Origin: JABFRG01 sp038210445
GTDB taxonomy: Bacteria; Myxococcota_A; Polyangia; Polyangiales; Polyangiaceae
Assembly: GCA_038210445.1 (NCBI GenBank)
Contig: JBBQWQ010000002.1
Span: forward strand, 266,659-330,658
DNA length: 64,000 nucleotides
Direction of reading: 5' to 3'
The first letter of the stretch is position 1; each line of letters starts with the position of its first letter. The notes under the pieces were generated by a model. It was not told the DNA's origin. It did no database searches and worked only from the letters and a program-made list of their open reading frames with translations. This document shows positions 17,749 through 27,000 of this stretch, piece by piece. The position numbers and the translations under genes were made by a program.

Positions 17749-18111
17749 TCAGCTGTAGTCCTTCTCCATCCGCTCCTGGTCTTCCTTGCAACGGATGCAG
17801 AGCGTGGTCTCCGGGCGCGCTTCGAGGCGCTTGACGGAGATCTCTTCTTCGCATTCCTCGCAGACGCCGAAGCTACCGTCTTCGATCTTGCGAAGCGCCT
17901 TCTCGATCTTGTCGAGGAAGACCTTTTCGCGGCCGCGCAGGCGGAACGTGAACGACTGGAGGTACTCGCTCGAAGCCAGGTCCATCTCGTCCGGAAGGTC
18001 GTTGGCGTCGAGAGACATGTCCTCTTCCAGCGTCTGTTTCGCCTTCTTGATGATCTCGTCGCGCTTTTCCGTGAGGAGCGTCTTGAACTTCTTGAGCTGT
18101 TGTTTGTTCAC
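17749..18111 (-). CDS. dksA: DksA/TraR-type zinc-finger regulator
   Basis: A 120-residue protein of the DksA family, which binds in the secondary channel of RNA polymerase and works with ppGpp. It has an N-terminal coiled coil (about residues 5-75) with the acidic tip motif DEMDLA matching DPVDRA of E. coli DksA. A four-cysteine zinc finger follows (C84, C87, C105, C108) with the family context FGVCEECEEEI. E. coli DksA is 151 residues, so this is a shorter form but keeps both functional parts. Codons are richer in AAG and AAA than those of the neighbours. A RelA/SpoT-type synthetase is present in the same window (38966), consistent with a working stringent response. Confidence 0.9.
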   Translation of the reverse strand: MNKQQLKKFKTLLTEKRDEIIKKAKQTLEEDMSLDANDLPDEMDLASSEYLQSFTFRLRGREKVFLDKIEKALRKIEDGSFGVCEECEEEISVKRLEARPETTLCIRCKEDQERMEKDYS

Positions 18112-18213
18112 GAGGGGCTAGCTCCCGAGTGCGTGCGCGATGCGCAGGAATGAATCGTTCGAGATCGCTACGCGGGGGCCGACTTGGACCCGCGCCGTGG
18201 CGAGGCGAAAGAC

Positions 18214-18240
18214 GTTATGTACGGAGAGCGGCCACGTCAA
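18214..18240 (-). promoter_or_regulatory. Candidate housekeeping promoter for the DksA-type gene
   Basis: On the minus strand TTGACG (18240-18235) is followed after 15 bases by CATAAC (18219-18214), close to -35/-10 boxes but with a short spacer. It would leave a leader of roughly 95 bases before the start at 18111. It lies in the 295-base divergent spacer 18112-18406, which otherwise shows nothing clear. Confidence 0.3.
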
Positions 18241-18406
18241 CCGGTGCTCGGCACAATCGCCCGAACGAAGCCGCCGGGCGTTGGCACTTGACTCGGCGAC
18301 CGAGGGGCGGTCGCGCAGGCCGCGCGAATTTCGAGCAAATCTGACAAGATTGCCGCGGGCATGGGTCTCGACGGCCGGGACCGAGCTCGAACGGGAATAA
18401 ACGGGA

Positions 18407-19375
18407 ATGACGCGCTGGGCGATGGGGATCGACGAAAATGGCATGGGCCCACGGCTGGGCCCCCTGGTCGTGACGTCGGTGCTGGCGCAGGTCGACGCGC
18501 GCGGCGAGCGCACGGTGCACCGGAAGCTGCGCGGAGAGATCACCGCGCGCCTGGGCGACTCCAAGGCGCTCGTGGCCTACGGCGAGGGCGCCCTCGGTGA
18601 GGCCTGGGCGCGGGCCATCGGGGAGCGCACCGGGCTCGACGCCGGCTCGCCGGCGCGCTTGCTCGGCGGACTGCTCCTCGACCCGGAAAAGGCGCTGCGG
18701 GCCCGATGCCCAGACGCCCACGCGAGCCAGTGCTGGGACGCCACCGAGGCGTTTGTGGCGCCGGAAGAAGCGGTGGCGCAGGCTCGGGCCGACCTCGAGA
18801 CGCTCCTCGATCGCGGCGTTCGCATCGCCCGGGTGCGCGTGGTCAAGCTCTGCACCGACGCGCTCAACGAGGGCGCGGCGCAAGGCCGCTCGCGCTTCGC
18901 GATGGACCTCCATGCGATGGAGCGGCTCTTTCTGTCGGGCGTCGAGGCGGCGCGCGAGAGCGACCGGACCGACGTGGCCGACCTTCGCGCCACCGCGGGA
19001 AAAGTGGGTGGCTACGCGTTCTACGGCTCGGTGTTCGGTCCGCTCGCGGGGCGCCTGCACACGGCGCTCGAAGAGGGCCGCGCCCGGAGTGAGTACGTCT
19101 TTCCGAGCCTCGGTCGCATCGCCTTCGTGCGCGACGCCGACGCATCGCACGCGCTGGTGAGCCTCGCTTCGCTGGTGGGCAAGTGGGCGCGCGATCTCTT
19201 CATGCAGCGCATCGTGCGGCACCACCGGCGCTTCGGCGAGCTCCCCGACGCGAGCGGTTACCACGACCCGGTCACCGCTCGCTTCGTCGAGCGAAGCCAG
19301 CTGGCGCGAAGGGCGCGTGCGTTCCCCGACGCGTGCTTCGAGCGAACGAAGCGCGCGACGGCGACCGGCGACTGA
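18407..19375 (+). CDS. Divergent ribonuclease HII-like protein
   Basis: A 322-residue protein whose motifs track RNase HII in order. GIDENGMGPRLGPLVV (D9, E10) matches the GVDEVGRGPLAGPVV motif. GDSKAL (D51) matches the conserved DSKKL. LNEGAAQGRSRFAMDLHAM matches the LNIL-AT-LAM helix. DADASHALVSLASLVGKWARD (split here: DADASHAL, then VSLASLVGKWARD) matches the KGD-AASILAKVTRD helix, with D245 at the metal-binding Asp. The usual DGN motif (third carboxylate) is not found, and the protein is about 100 residues longer than a normal RNase HII. It may be a paralogue with changed specificity. It is divergent from dksA and ends 4 bases from a convergent lipoprotein gene. Confidence 0.65.
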   Translation: MTRWAMGIDENGMGPRLGPLVVTSVLAQVDARGERTVHRKLRGEITARLGDSKALVAYGEGALGEAWARAIGERTGLDAGSPARLLGGLLLDPEKALRARCPDAHASQCWDATEAFVAPEEAVAQARADLETLLDRGVRIARVRVVKLCTDALNEGAAQGRSRFAMDLHAMERLFLSGVEAARESDRTDVADLRATAGKVGGYAFYGSVFGPLAGRLHTALEEGRARSEYVFPSLGRIAFVRDADASHALVSLASLVGKWARDLFMQRIVRHHRRFGELPDASGYHDPVTARFVERSQLARRARAFPDACFERTKRATATGD

Positions 19376-19379
19376 GCGG

Positions 19380-20558
19380 CTACGGCTTCTTGGGTGCTGC
19401 CGAGGCCGAAGGCGCTGCGCTGCCGGCCGGCACGGCGGCCTTACCGAGAATCGCCTTGGCGCGCGCGATGGCGTCGTCTTTCGACACGCGTGCGGCCTCG
19501 GGTTTGGCGCCGGCCGCGCGGACCGAGAACTCCTCGTCGCCGATGCCGATGAGCTGGGTACCCTTTCGCACCACGAGCCACTCGGTCTTGGGGCTGTCTT
19601 TGGAGCCGCCGGTGGCGATGTGCACGGCGTCGTCGCCGCCGGCGACCGCCGGGACCGCCTGGGAGCCGGGCTTATTCTTCAGCGTCTTGAACACGTCCTT
19701 GGCCTGGTCGGCGTCGTCCTTGGCGATGGCGAAGACGCGGTAACGCTTGTCGCCCTCCTTGTAAAACCCCATGGCGAGGGGCCCGACGTTGCCGAGGCCC
19801 AGCGGGTTCTTGGGCAGATAGAGGAGGCCGTTGGGCACGAGGTTCTCGCTGGGCAGGAGCTTCACCGCCGCCAGCTTTTCGCCGGAGCCCGGGAGCTTGT
19901 CGGCGATGGCGCGGCCCATCTCCGGCAAGAGCGCGTCGGACGACTTGGTGAGCGCCTCGGGCGACTCCTGCTCGTTGTTGTACTGGAGCTCGAGGAGGTA
20001 CTCGCCCTTCCACACGTAGGCGCGGCCGGTGCCGAGGGCGCCCGCACCGCCCGCCTGGAGCACGCGCGGCGTCGCCTTCTCGACCGGGTCTTGCTCGCCG
20101 AGCACGTTCTTGGTGAACATACCGAGGGCGCCGTGCGCGTCGGCGAACTGCCACAGATAGAGCTCGACGGTGGTGCCCTTGCCCGCTTCGTCGCTGTAGC
20201 GCGCAGCCACCATGCGGGTGCGACCGAAGTCCTTGTAGATCTCGCAGCCGCCGTCGAGGGCCGTGGTGCAGATCTCGGCGGCCGTGAACTTCGCCTTCTC
20301 GCCATACGTCTTGACGTCGGGGTCCACGCAGAAGCCCTTTACCTTCCGGGGAAAGTAGGCCGCTGTGGCGGGGTCCTTGACGTCGGCATCGAGGCACGCC
20401 GCAGCCACCGCCACGGTGGCCGACGGGGGCGGCCCCGCAGAGCTGCTCGACGTGCCCGGGGGCGGGGTATCCCTCTTGGGCTCTTGCTTGTCGCAGGCTG
20501 CGAGAGAGCCGAGGGTTGTCGCCAAAACAGGCACCAGAAGGAGCGGGCGCACATTCAT
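19380..20558 (-). CDS. Predicted lipoprotein, unknown function
   Basis: A 392-residue lipoprotein with signal peptide and lipobox LAAC (C22). A short Pro/Ser linker is followed by a soluble domain from about residue 55 to 365, then an Ala/Pro/Ser tail. The domain alternates strands and helices: CEIYKDFGRTRMVAARY, TTVELYLWQFADAHGALGMF and YRVFAIAKDDADQAKDVF. The stretch naming a small-residue-rich 'GLGNVGPLAMGFY' may mark a conserved core. It resembles soil-bacterial domain-of-unknown-function lipoproteins (possibly DUF6599), but this is a weak recollection. Several cysteines in the first third could form disulfides. It is the lone gene on this strand between two plus-strand units. Confidence 0.65.
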   Translation of the reverse strand: MNVRPLLLVPVLATTLGSLAACDKQEPKRDTPPPGTSSSSAGPPPSATVAVAAACLDADVKDPATAAYFPRKVKGFCVDPDVKTYGEKAKFTAAEICTTALDGGCEIYKDFGRTRMVAARYSDEAGKGTTVELYLWQFADAHGALGMFTKNVLGEQDPVEKATPRVLQAGGAGALGTGRAYVWKGEYLLELQYNNEQESPEALTKSSDALLPEMGRAIADKLPGSGEKLAAVKLLPSENLVPNGLLYLPKNPLGLGNVGPLAMGFYKEGDKRYRVFAIAKDDADQAKDVFKTLKNKPGSQAVPAVAGGDDAVHIATGGSKDSPKTEWLVVRKGTQLIGIGDEEFSVRAAGAKPEAARVSKDDAIARAKAILGKAAVPAGSAAPSASAAPKKP

Positions 20559-20814
20559 GGGGGGGCTTTTAGCCTACACATGGACGGTTGACCAGTGCCG
20601 GTCTCCCGGCCAAAAGCGGCCTGGGGAGGGAGCGATTCCCTCGGCGTTTCGCCTACATGCGCGCAGCGAGACGCACCCAGAGGCACCTCGCATCTTTTTC
20701 ATACTTCCGCAAAAGATAGCCCCAAAGGCGGCGGTTCTCGAGAGCGACGCTTTGAATTCATTGGGTTTTACTGCCTCGATGCCGGGGGCACATGCCTTGC
20801 TCAGAGCGTCCTCG

Positions 20815-21444
20815 ATGTCTTTTGTCCGTCGCCGAGGAAACGCCGCCTTCACGCTCATGGAGCTGATGGTGGTGGTCGTCATCATCGCGGTCCTCGCGGC
20901 CATCGCCATTCCTGGCATGCTGGCCGGGCAGGACGAGCGGCGTGCGTTCCAGGCCGCGGCCGACATCTCGGCGGTGATCCGCGAGGGTCGCTCCCGCGCC
21001 ATGGGTCGCGGGGTAGCTGTCATGACCACCCTGCAGACCTCCGGCACCAACGGGGACTTCGTGCTCCTCGACGATCCCGCCTCGGTGGTCGTGGACGGCG
21101 GCGCGTCGGTGGCGCAAGTGGGCGGCTGCAAGGGCATCGACTGGACCACCGGCGTGAAGAACGCAGAGGTGCACATCGGCGGCGGCATCTACACGCAGGC
21201 GATGGTGAACGTCGACATGAAGCTCAACGGCGCCGCCGTCACCAAGGCCTATCTCTGCTTCGCGCCCTCGGGCCGCGTGTACTTGAACACCGGCGGCAGC
21301 AACGCCAACGCGATTCGCACCGCCGACGGCATGACCGACCCGCTCGAGATCGTGGTGACGCGAAAGAGCGGCGCCACGCAGCTCGGCCTCACCCGCACCG
21401 TCGTCGTTGCCCCCTCGGGCGCCACCCGGATCGTATCCAAATGA
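20815..21444 (+). CDS. fimT: Minor pseudopilin of FimT/GspH type
   Basis: First gene of a minor-pilin operon; 209 residues. It has a class III prepilin signal: a short positive leader (MSFVRRRGNAA), then FTLMELMVVVVIIAVLAAIA with the glutamate at position 5 of the mature protein. The residue before the cleavage point is Ala rather than the usual Gly. The globular part has FimT/GspH-like features (RAFQAAADISAVIREGRSRA, CFAPSGRVY). ATG at 20815 is chosen because it gives a leader of normal length; ATG at 20779 would add 12 residues. The minor pilin probably helps prime type IV pilus assembly. Its stop overlaps the next start (ATGA). Confidence 0.82.
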   Translation: MSFVRRRGNAAFTLMELMVVVVIIAVLAAIAIPGMLAGQDERRAFQAAADISAVIREGRSRAMGRGVAVMTTLQTSGTNGDFVLLDDPASVVVDGGASVAQVGGCKGIDWTTGVKNAEVHIGGGIYTQAMVNVDMKLNGAAVTKAYLCFAPSGRVYLNTGGSNANAIRTADGMTDPLEIVVTRKSGATQLGLTRTVVVAPSGATRIVSK

Positions 21445-22058
21445 GAACGTCGCGCACCCAGCGCTCGAGCCAGCTCGGGTACACCTCGGTCGAGGTGCTC
21501 ATTGCCATCACCATCTTCTCCATCGGCGCCGCCGGCGTCATCGCCATGCAGCGCGCCACCGTGCAGGGCAACTACGACGCACGCGCGATGGACGTGGCCA
21601 ACAACATTGCCCGCGAGTGGCAGGAGCGGCTGCAGCGAGACGCCGATACCTGGCAAGACCCGCAGACTGCGTTCGCAAGCGCGACCATCAACACGCTCTG
21701 GCTCAACGCCGCGACCACCACCCCCACCGTCAAGGTTCCGACCTACCCGACCGGCGCGGCAGCGGGTCGCAGCCCGGCGTTCGACCTCCTGGGTCGCGAC
21801 CTGAGCAAGGCCGAGGGCGAGGGCACCACCGCCGAGGTTGCAACGTTCTGCACCCAGCTCTCGCTCACCGCGTTGACCAACCCCAAGGCGGGCGAGCCGA
21901 CGCGCCTGGTTCGCGCCGAGATTCGCGTGTACTGGGCGCGCAATGGCGGCACCTTGAAGTGCACCGAAAGCGACGCCACCGACGTGACCGCTTCGCCCAC
22001 CAACGAGCGCTATCGCTCGGTGACGACCATGGCTCTCGTGCGGGGGAACTTCAAGTGA
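21441..22058 (+). CDS. pilV: Minor pilin PilV-like
   Basis: A 205-residue minor pilin. The prepilin leader MRTSRTQRSSQLG is followed by YTSVEVLIAITIFSIGAAGV, with normal Gly at the cleavage site and Glu at mature position 5. A helix continues (MQRATVQGNYDARAMDVANN) into a domain that ends with strands typical of the PilV group (AEIRVYWARNG). PilV-type subunits sit near the pilus tip complex with PilW, PilX and PilY1, and the same order is seen here. The ATG overlaps the preceding stop, and its own stop overlaps the next GTG start. Confidence 0.8.
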   Translation: MRTSRTQRSSQLGYTSVEVLIAITIFSIGAAGVIAMQRATVQGNYDARAMDVANNIAREWQERLQRDADTWQDPQTAFASATINTLWLNAATTTPTVKVPTYPTGAAAGRSPAFDLLGRDLSKAEGEGTTAEVATFCTQLSLTALTNPKAGEPTRLVRAEIRVYWARNGGTLKCTESDATDVTASPTNERYRSVTTMALVRGNFK

Positions 22059-23413
22059 GCAACGTGCACAAGGCGCCCCGGAAGACCTCGCCTACCTCCG
22101 GCACGATGGCGCCCGCGCGAAGGCGCGCGTTCACGCTGGTGGAGCTGCTGGTCTCGCTGGTAGCCGGCCTCCTGGTGGCGATGGCGGTCATGGGCCTCTC
22201 GCGCGTGGCCACCACAACGTTCCACGAAGAGGCACGCGCCTCCGGCACCGAGCTCGGGCTTCGGGTCGCCGCCGAGCGCCTGCGGGCAGACCTCTCGCGG
22301 GCCGCGTACATGGGCACCAGCAACATCCAGAAGGACCCGCTGGTCAGCAAACTGAAGGGCGAGACCGTCGTCGACAAGGCCAACAAGTTCCCCAATGGCC
22401 TGGCCATTCTCGCAGGCATCGCGTTCACCTCCGGCGGGTCGGCCGCCGCCGTCGCTACCGGGGAAATTGCCACCGAGAAGGCCAACTACGCCAAGGTCGC
22501 CGCCCTGTCGGCGACCAACGGCGTGGCGCCGGACTCCATCCTCCTCGGCGGCAACATGACCACCGCCGACGAATACATCGTGCAGTCGGTCATCGACAGC
22601 GGCGGCGAGGGCTGCGGCGGCCAGACGGTGACGCTCTCGCGCGACAGCGCGGCGGTGCTGCGGCTGGTGCAAAAGGTCGACGGTTCGCCCAAGACCGACG
22701 CGGAAGCGACGTCGGCGCTGAAGGACGCGTTCGTCCCGGCGACGGGCGGCCAGTTCATGGCGCGCATCGTCGACGACTCCGGTCACCAACAGTTCCTGGC
22801 GCTGTGCCCCACCAAGCCACCGCTGGTGAGTGGCACCGGTACCACCATCCAGGTGATGATCTCGCCCGACTCGCGGGTGCTCAGCGCCACCGAGACCGGC
22901 GGCAATGGCGGCATCGCGGGCTTTGCGGTGGGGCGCATCACCATCAACCCGGTGCAGTTGGTGCGCTGGTCGCTCCGGCGAATTCCCAACACGCTCCTCG
23001 ACACCGGCGTGGCCGCCGTCGACGACGCCAAGTTCGACCTGGTGCGAACCTGGGTCGACGCCACCGGTGCCGAGGTGAAGTCGGAGCTCATCGCCGAGTA
23101 CGCCACCGACCTGGTATTCAGCTTCGCGTACAACGACGGCACGCCGACCCCGAAGTTCTCGGATTTCGGTGCGGCGATCCCGCTCGCCGCCCCGCTCGCG
23201 GTGCCCGCCAACGTCACCTCGAAGCCCGAGCAGATTCGCTCGGTGCGCTTCCGCCTCTCGCTGCGCACGCCCATGGGCGATCGCGCGCAGCCGCTCGCGG
23301 GCCCCGACGGTGGCTTCCTCTATCGGTATCGGCTGGCCGACGCCGGAGAGAACGCCTTCGCACGCGTCCGGACCATCGTCTCCGAGGTCAACTTGCAGAA
23401 CCAGTTCCGGTGA
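22055..23413 (+). CDS. pilW: Minor pilin PilW-like
   Basis: A 452-residue minor pilin, large for the class as PilW proteins usually are. After a 24-residue basic leader (ending ARRRA), FTLVELLVSLVAGLLVAMAV forms the prepilin helix; Ala again precedes the cleavage point. The long globular domain contains VAAERLRADLSRAAYMGT, typical of PilW/PilJ-like pilins. It ends with strands in which an arginine-rich segment (RSVRFRLSLRTP) precedes a fibre-like tail. The start is GTG at 22055, overlapping the PilV stop. It likely joins the pilus priming complex. Confidence 0.8.
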   Translation: MSNVHKAPRKTSPTSGTMAPARRRAFTLVELLVSLVAGLLVAMAVMGLSRVATTTFHEEARASGTELGLRVAAERLRADLSRAAYMGTSNIQKDPLVSKLKGETVVDKANKFPNGLAILAGIAFTSGGSAAAVATGEIATEKANYAKVAALSATNGVAPDSILLGGNMTTADEYIVQSVIDSGGEGCGGQTVTLSRDSAAVLRLVQKVDGSPKTDAEATSALKDAFVPATGGQFMARIVDDSGHQQFLALCPTKPPLVSGTGTTIQVMISPDSRVLSATETGGNGGIAGFAVGRITINPVQLVRWSLRRIPNTLLDTGVAAVDDAKFDLVRTWVDATGAEVKSELIAEYATDLVFSFAYNDGTPTPKFSDFGAAIPLAAPLAVPANVTSKPEQIRSVRFRLSLRTPMGDRAQPLAGPDGGFLYRYRLADAGENAFARVRTIVSEVNLQNQFR

Positions 23414-23421
23414 GAACGACC

Positions 23422-24051
23422 ATGAACCAGCACATCAAATTCCGCGCGCGGCGCCGCAAACAGAGCGAAGGCGCGATCATCTTCATCGTCGCCACCACGC
23501 TGGCGCTGCTGGCTGCGATGGGCGTGTACGCGCTCACCAACACCACCTCCGAAGTTCGCACCGCCGGCTACCAGCGGCAGGCGCTGCAGGCGCACTACGT
23601 CACCAACATCGCGACGGTGTCGGCGGTGGAGGTCTTCTCGCCCGACAACGTCAGCTACATCGACAACCAGATGCGCACCGTGACGCCGTCGACCCCGTGC
23701 CTCTCGGCGCCCCCGGTGGGCATGAACGTGGGCTTCTCCACCAGCGGCGTCTCCGACATCGCCCGCCGCTGCCTCAAGCTGCCGCCCAACTACATCACGC
23801 AGATGGTAGGCAACGGCACCGCGGTCATGCCAGGCGGACGCATGAGCTCGTTCTTCGACGGCTCCTACAACACCGAGGTCACCGATCCGGTGACCAACGG
23901 GGTGCAGGCCGGATTCGATACCAACAACGGCAAATGCTTTTATCGCTACACCCTCACGTCGTACGGCCGTTTGACCGATGGAACGAAGCTTTTGGGTCAA
24001 GAGGCGTCGCGAGCTCGCGTCGTGGTCGGTCCCCTGGATTGTGGAGGCTGA
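23422..24051 (+). CDS. pilX: Minor pilin PilX-like
   Basis: A 209-residue protein matching PilX pilus-assembly proteins in position and N-terminal layout. A basic leader (MNQHIKFRARRRKQSEG) is followed by AIIFIVATTLALLAAMGVYA, a hydrophobic helix without the usual Phe and Glu of major pilins. This is normal for PilX, whose leader often reads QxG-A. The helix continues as TSEVRTAGYQRQALQAHYV. Two cysteine pairs in the C-terminal half could form disulfides. ATG at 23422 lies 8 bases after the PilW stop, and PilY1 begins 2 bases after its end. Confidence 0.75.
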   Translation: MNQHIKFRARRRKQSEGAIIFIVATTLALLAAMGVYALTNTTSEVRTAGYQRQALQAHYVTNIATVSAVEVFSPDNVSYIDNQMRTVTPSTPCLSAPPVGMNVGFSTSGVSDIARRCLKLPPNYITQMVGNGTAVMPGGRMSSFFDGSYNTEVTDPVTNGVQAGFDTNNGKCFYRYTLTSYGRLTDGTKLLGQEASRARVVVGPLDCGG

Positions 24052-24053
24052 AT

Positions 24054-27000
24054 ATGAAGCACTCGAAACTCCGCACCGTCGGACTCGGCATCGCCATCCT
24101 TCTTCTGGGCGCCCCTGCGGCGGCGCAAAAGTCCAAGGCGGGCACCAGCAAGAACGAGATGCCCAACGTTCTCCTGCTGGTCGACACCTCTGGATCCATG
24201 GAGAAGATGCCCGACGGGTCGGCGGCCACCTGCGGCGTCAACGTCACCCCCAATCGCTGGGGCTCGCTGGTACAGGCGCTCACCGGCAACCTGCAGCCGT
24301 ACTACAGTTGCGCCTCGCAAACGCGGAGCGGCACGGCGTTCACCGGCGAGTTCGGTTCGTCGATCTACGACAACGGCTACTTCTTGCCGTTCAACCGGCC
24401 GCTTACCGGGACGTCGCTCTCGGCCATGTGCGGGCTCACCCACCAGGGCTCGAACCTCAACCAGAAGCTGGTCGACGCCACCACCTGGAGCTGGGGCGCG
24501 CCGAACAGCTGCAACTTCGACCAGGCCGACGACGGCCAGCTCGATATCGCGAAGGACCTGGTTCGCTTCGGCCTCATGACCTTCGACAACCTGCCCGACA
24601 AGTCCACGAACGCGGCGGGCATGTGGAGCTACTACGTCGGCTCCGCGAAGCAGGGACAGCTGCCGGCGTGCTCGGCGGTCGACTACGAGCTTGGCGCCCG
24701 CAACGACAACGCGCCCGACTGGGAAGGGCGCCTCGTTCGGTTCCCCAAGAAGAACGCGAAGCTCAAGGACGTTCGCAAGCAGAACGGCGAGCTCCAAGAC
24801 GTGCTGCGCTCCATGCGCCCCTACGGCGGTACGCCCATCGACGCGATGATGGACGACGCCAAAGACTACCTGTGGAACGACATGGGCGATGCCGACGACG
24901 CCGCCAGTGACGGCTCCACCAAGGGCGGCACGGCGTGCCGTGAGGAGTACATCATCCTCCTCACCGACGGCGCGCCCAACCTCGACATGCGCACCGCGTG
25001 CCAGGCGGCCGGCGGCAACTGCCCCTACCCGAAGAAGGCCTACGAGACCGCCAACGACCTCAACACCGCGTACGGCGCCAAGGCGCGGGTGAAGACCTAC
25101 GTCATCGGCTTCTCCGTCAACGACACCGGCCCCTCCAGCTTTCCCCTGGGCCAAGCCACCTGCCGCGGCTGGTACGATACCGTCACCGCCTCTTCTCCCC
25201 CAGCAAACAAGGCCGCCGATTTCGCCACCGCATGCACGGCGCTCGCGCCCGCCAGCGGCACTGCGGCCGCGGCGTGCTGCACGCTGAACCAGATCTCGGT
25301 GAACGGCAACGGCGGCCCGGCGTTCTTCGCCGAGAGCCAGGCCGACCTCGCCGCCGCCATGGCGAAGATCCTCGGCGGCATCGCCAAGGGCGACACCACC
25401 CGCACCATTCCCAGCTACGCCGGCGTCTCCGGAGCGAACTCCAGCTCCGCTACGTTCCTTGCCTCTTTCGACCCGCAGCCGGTAGACCCGTGGCTCGGGA
25501 ACATCAGCCGCGAGCGCTTGCAGTGCGATCTGGTGAGCGGCAGCCCGACCTTCGGCAAGCGCGTCGCGGTGACGCCCACCCAGGCCGCCGGCGACGACTT
25601 CGGCTTCGTTCTCGAGAAGCAGAACCTTGCGGGCAAACGCAACGTGCTCCTGGTGAACCCTTCGGATATTGCCGCCGGCAAAGTGGACGGCGGCATCACG
25701 CTTCGTCCCAACGCGCCGACGTCGGCCGGGTCTGCGCTCGACGGCTTCGTGGCGGAGACCAGCACGCAGAAGTTCGGCAGCGCGACCATCAGCACCGCCT
25801 TCAGCACCTTCTTTGACGATCGGGTCTTCGAGACCACCAACCGCACCTGCCCTCGTTCTCGCGATCCGCTCAACGTGGCCGTCCCCGCGCTGAGCGCCCT
25901 CGAGTGCGCGAAGGTGGGGCTCGGCTTCACGTTGGCGCAGGCTTCGGGTCTCACCTTCGGCGGCTACGACTTTTCGAAGTACCGATGCCCGTGGGACACG
26001 ACGAGCAGCTCGTACAAGTGCAAGCCGATGGGCGCGGTCTTCCACGCCAACCCCATCTACGTCGGCGCCCCCGCGGCGCCGCTCCGCGACGAGACCTACC
26101 AGGACTTCGCGCGCATGTACAAAACGCGCCCGGCCACGCTCTACGTCTCGAGCATCGACGGCCTGTTGCACGCATTCAAGAGCGACGAGACCGACGCCAC
26201 GGCCAAGCCGAACATCGAGATGTGGTCGTTCGTTCCGCCGGCGGCCCTGAAGCGCCTCGCCACGAACATGCCGCTCGCGAACCAGATCATCCACGACGGC
26301 CAGCCGGTTGCGCGCGACGTGGTCTTCGAGCGCACCGTGTCCACCGTCACGCCGGGCAGCTACGGCACCGGCACCAACGCCGGCAAGCTGTGGCACACCG
26401 TGCTCATCGGTAGCTTCGGCGAAGGGTCGCGCGGCTACTACGCCCTCGACGTCACCAACCCGGGTCCGGGCACCTACGACGCGGGCACCGCCGGCGCGGG
26501 CTCCGACACCTGGAAGGTGGCCGCCCTCAAGTCGACCACCGAGCGTTGGCCCGACGGCGACAGCGCCCAGGGCGATCGCATTCCCGGACCGCAGTTCCTG
26601 TGGCAGATGGTCGACGTCCCCGATGCTTCGGGCGCCGGTCCCGCCGGCCCCAAGGTCGGCAAGGACAACGCCAACCGCGACCGTTACAGCATGTTCGGCA
26701 AGGTGTCGGCGACCCCCGCCATCGCCACGCTGTTCTTCGACCCGAGCACCAGCGGCACGGGCGCGGCCAAGGAAGTCGCGGTGGCCATCCTCCCCGGCGG
26801 TTACGAGGACGACGCCGCGAGCGGCAAATGCAACCGCGCGCTCTCCACGTACTCGCCCCCCAGCGGCATGGTAGCCAACCGCAGCGACAGCGCCTTCACG
26901 CCGCGAACCAAGGTTCGCAAGTGGGGCTCCAACTGCTCCGACGCAGTGCCCGGTCGCTCGCTCAGCATCGTTCGCCTCGACACCGGCGAAGTGGTTCGCG

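Noticed and set aside
18112..18406. tRNA or riboswitch in the longest spacer
   Set aside because: I could fold no cloverleaf and found no conserved riboswitch core; only a weak promoter was seen.
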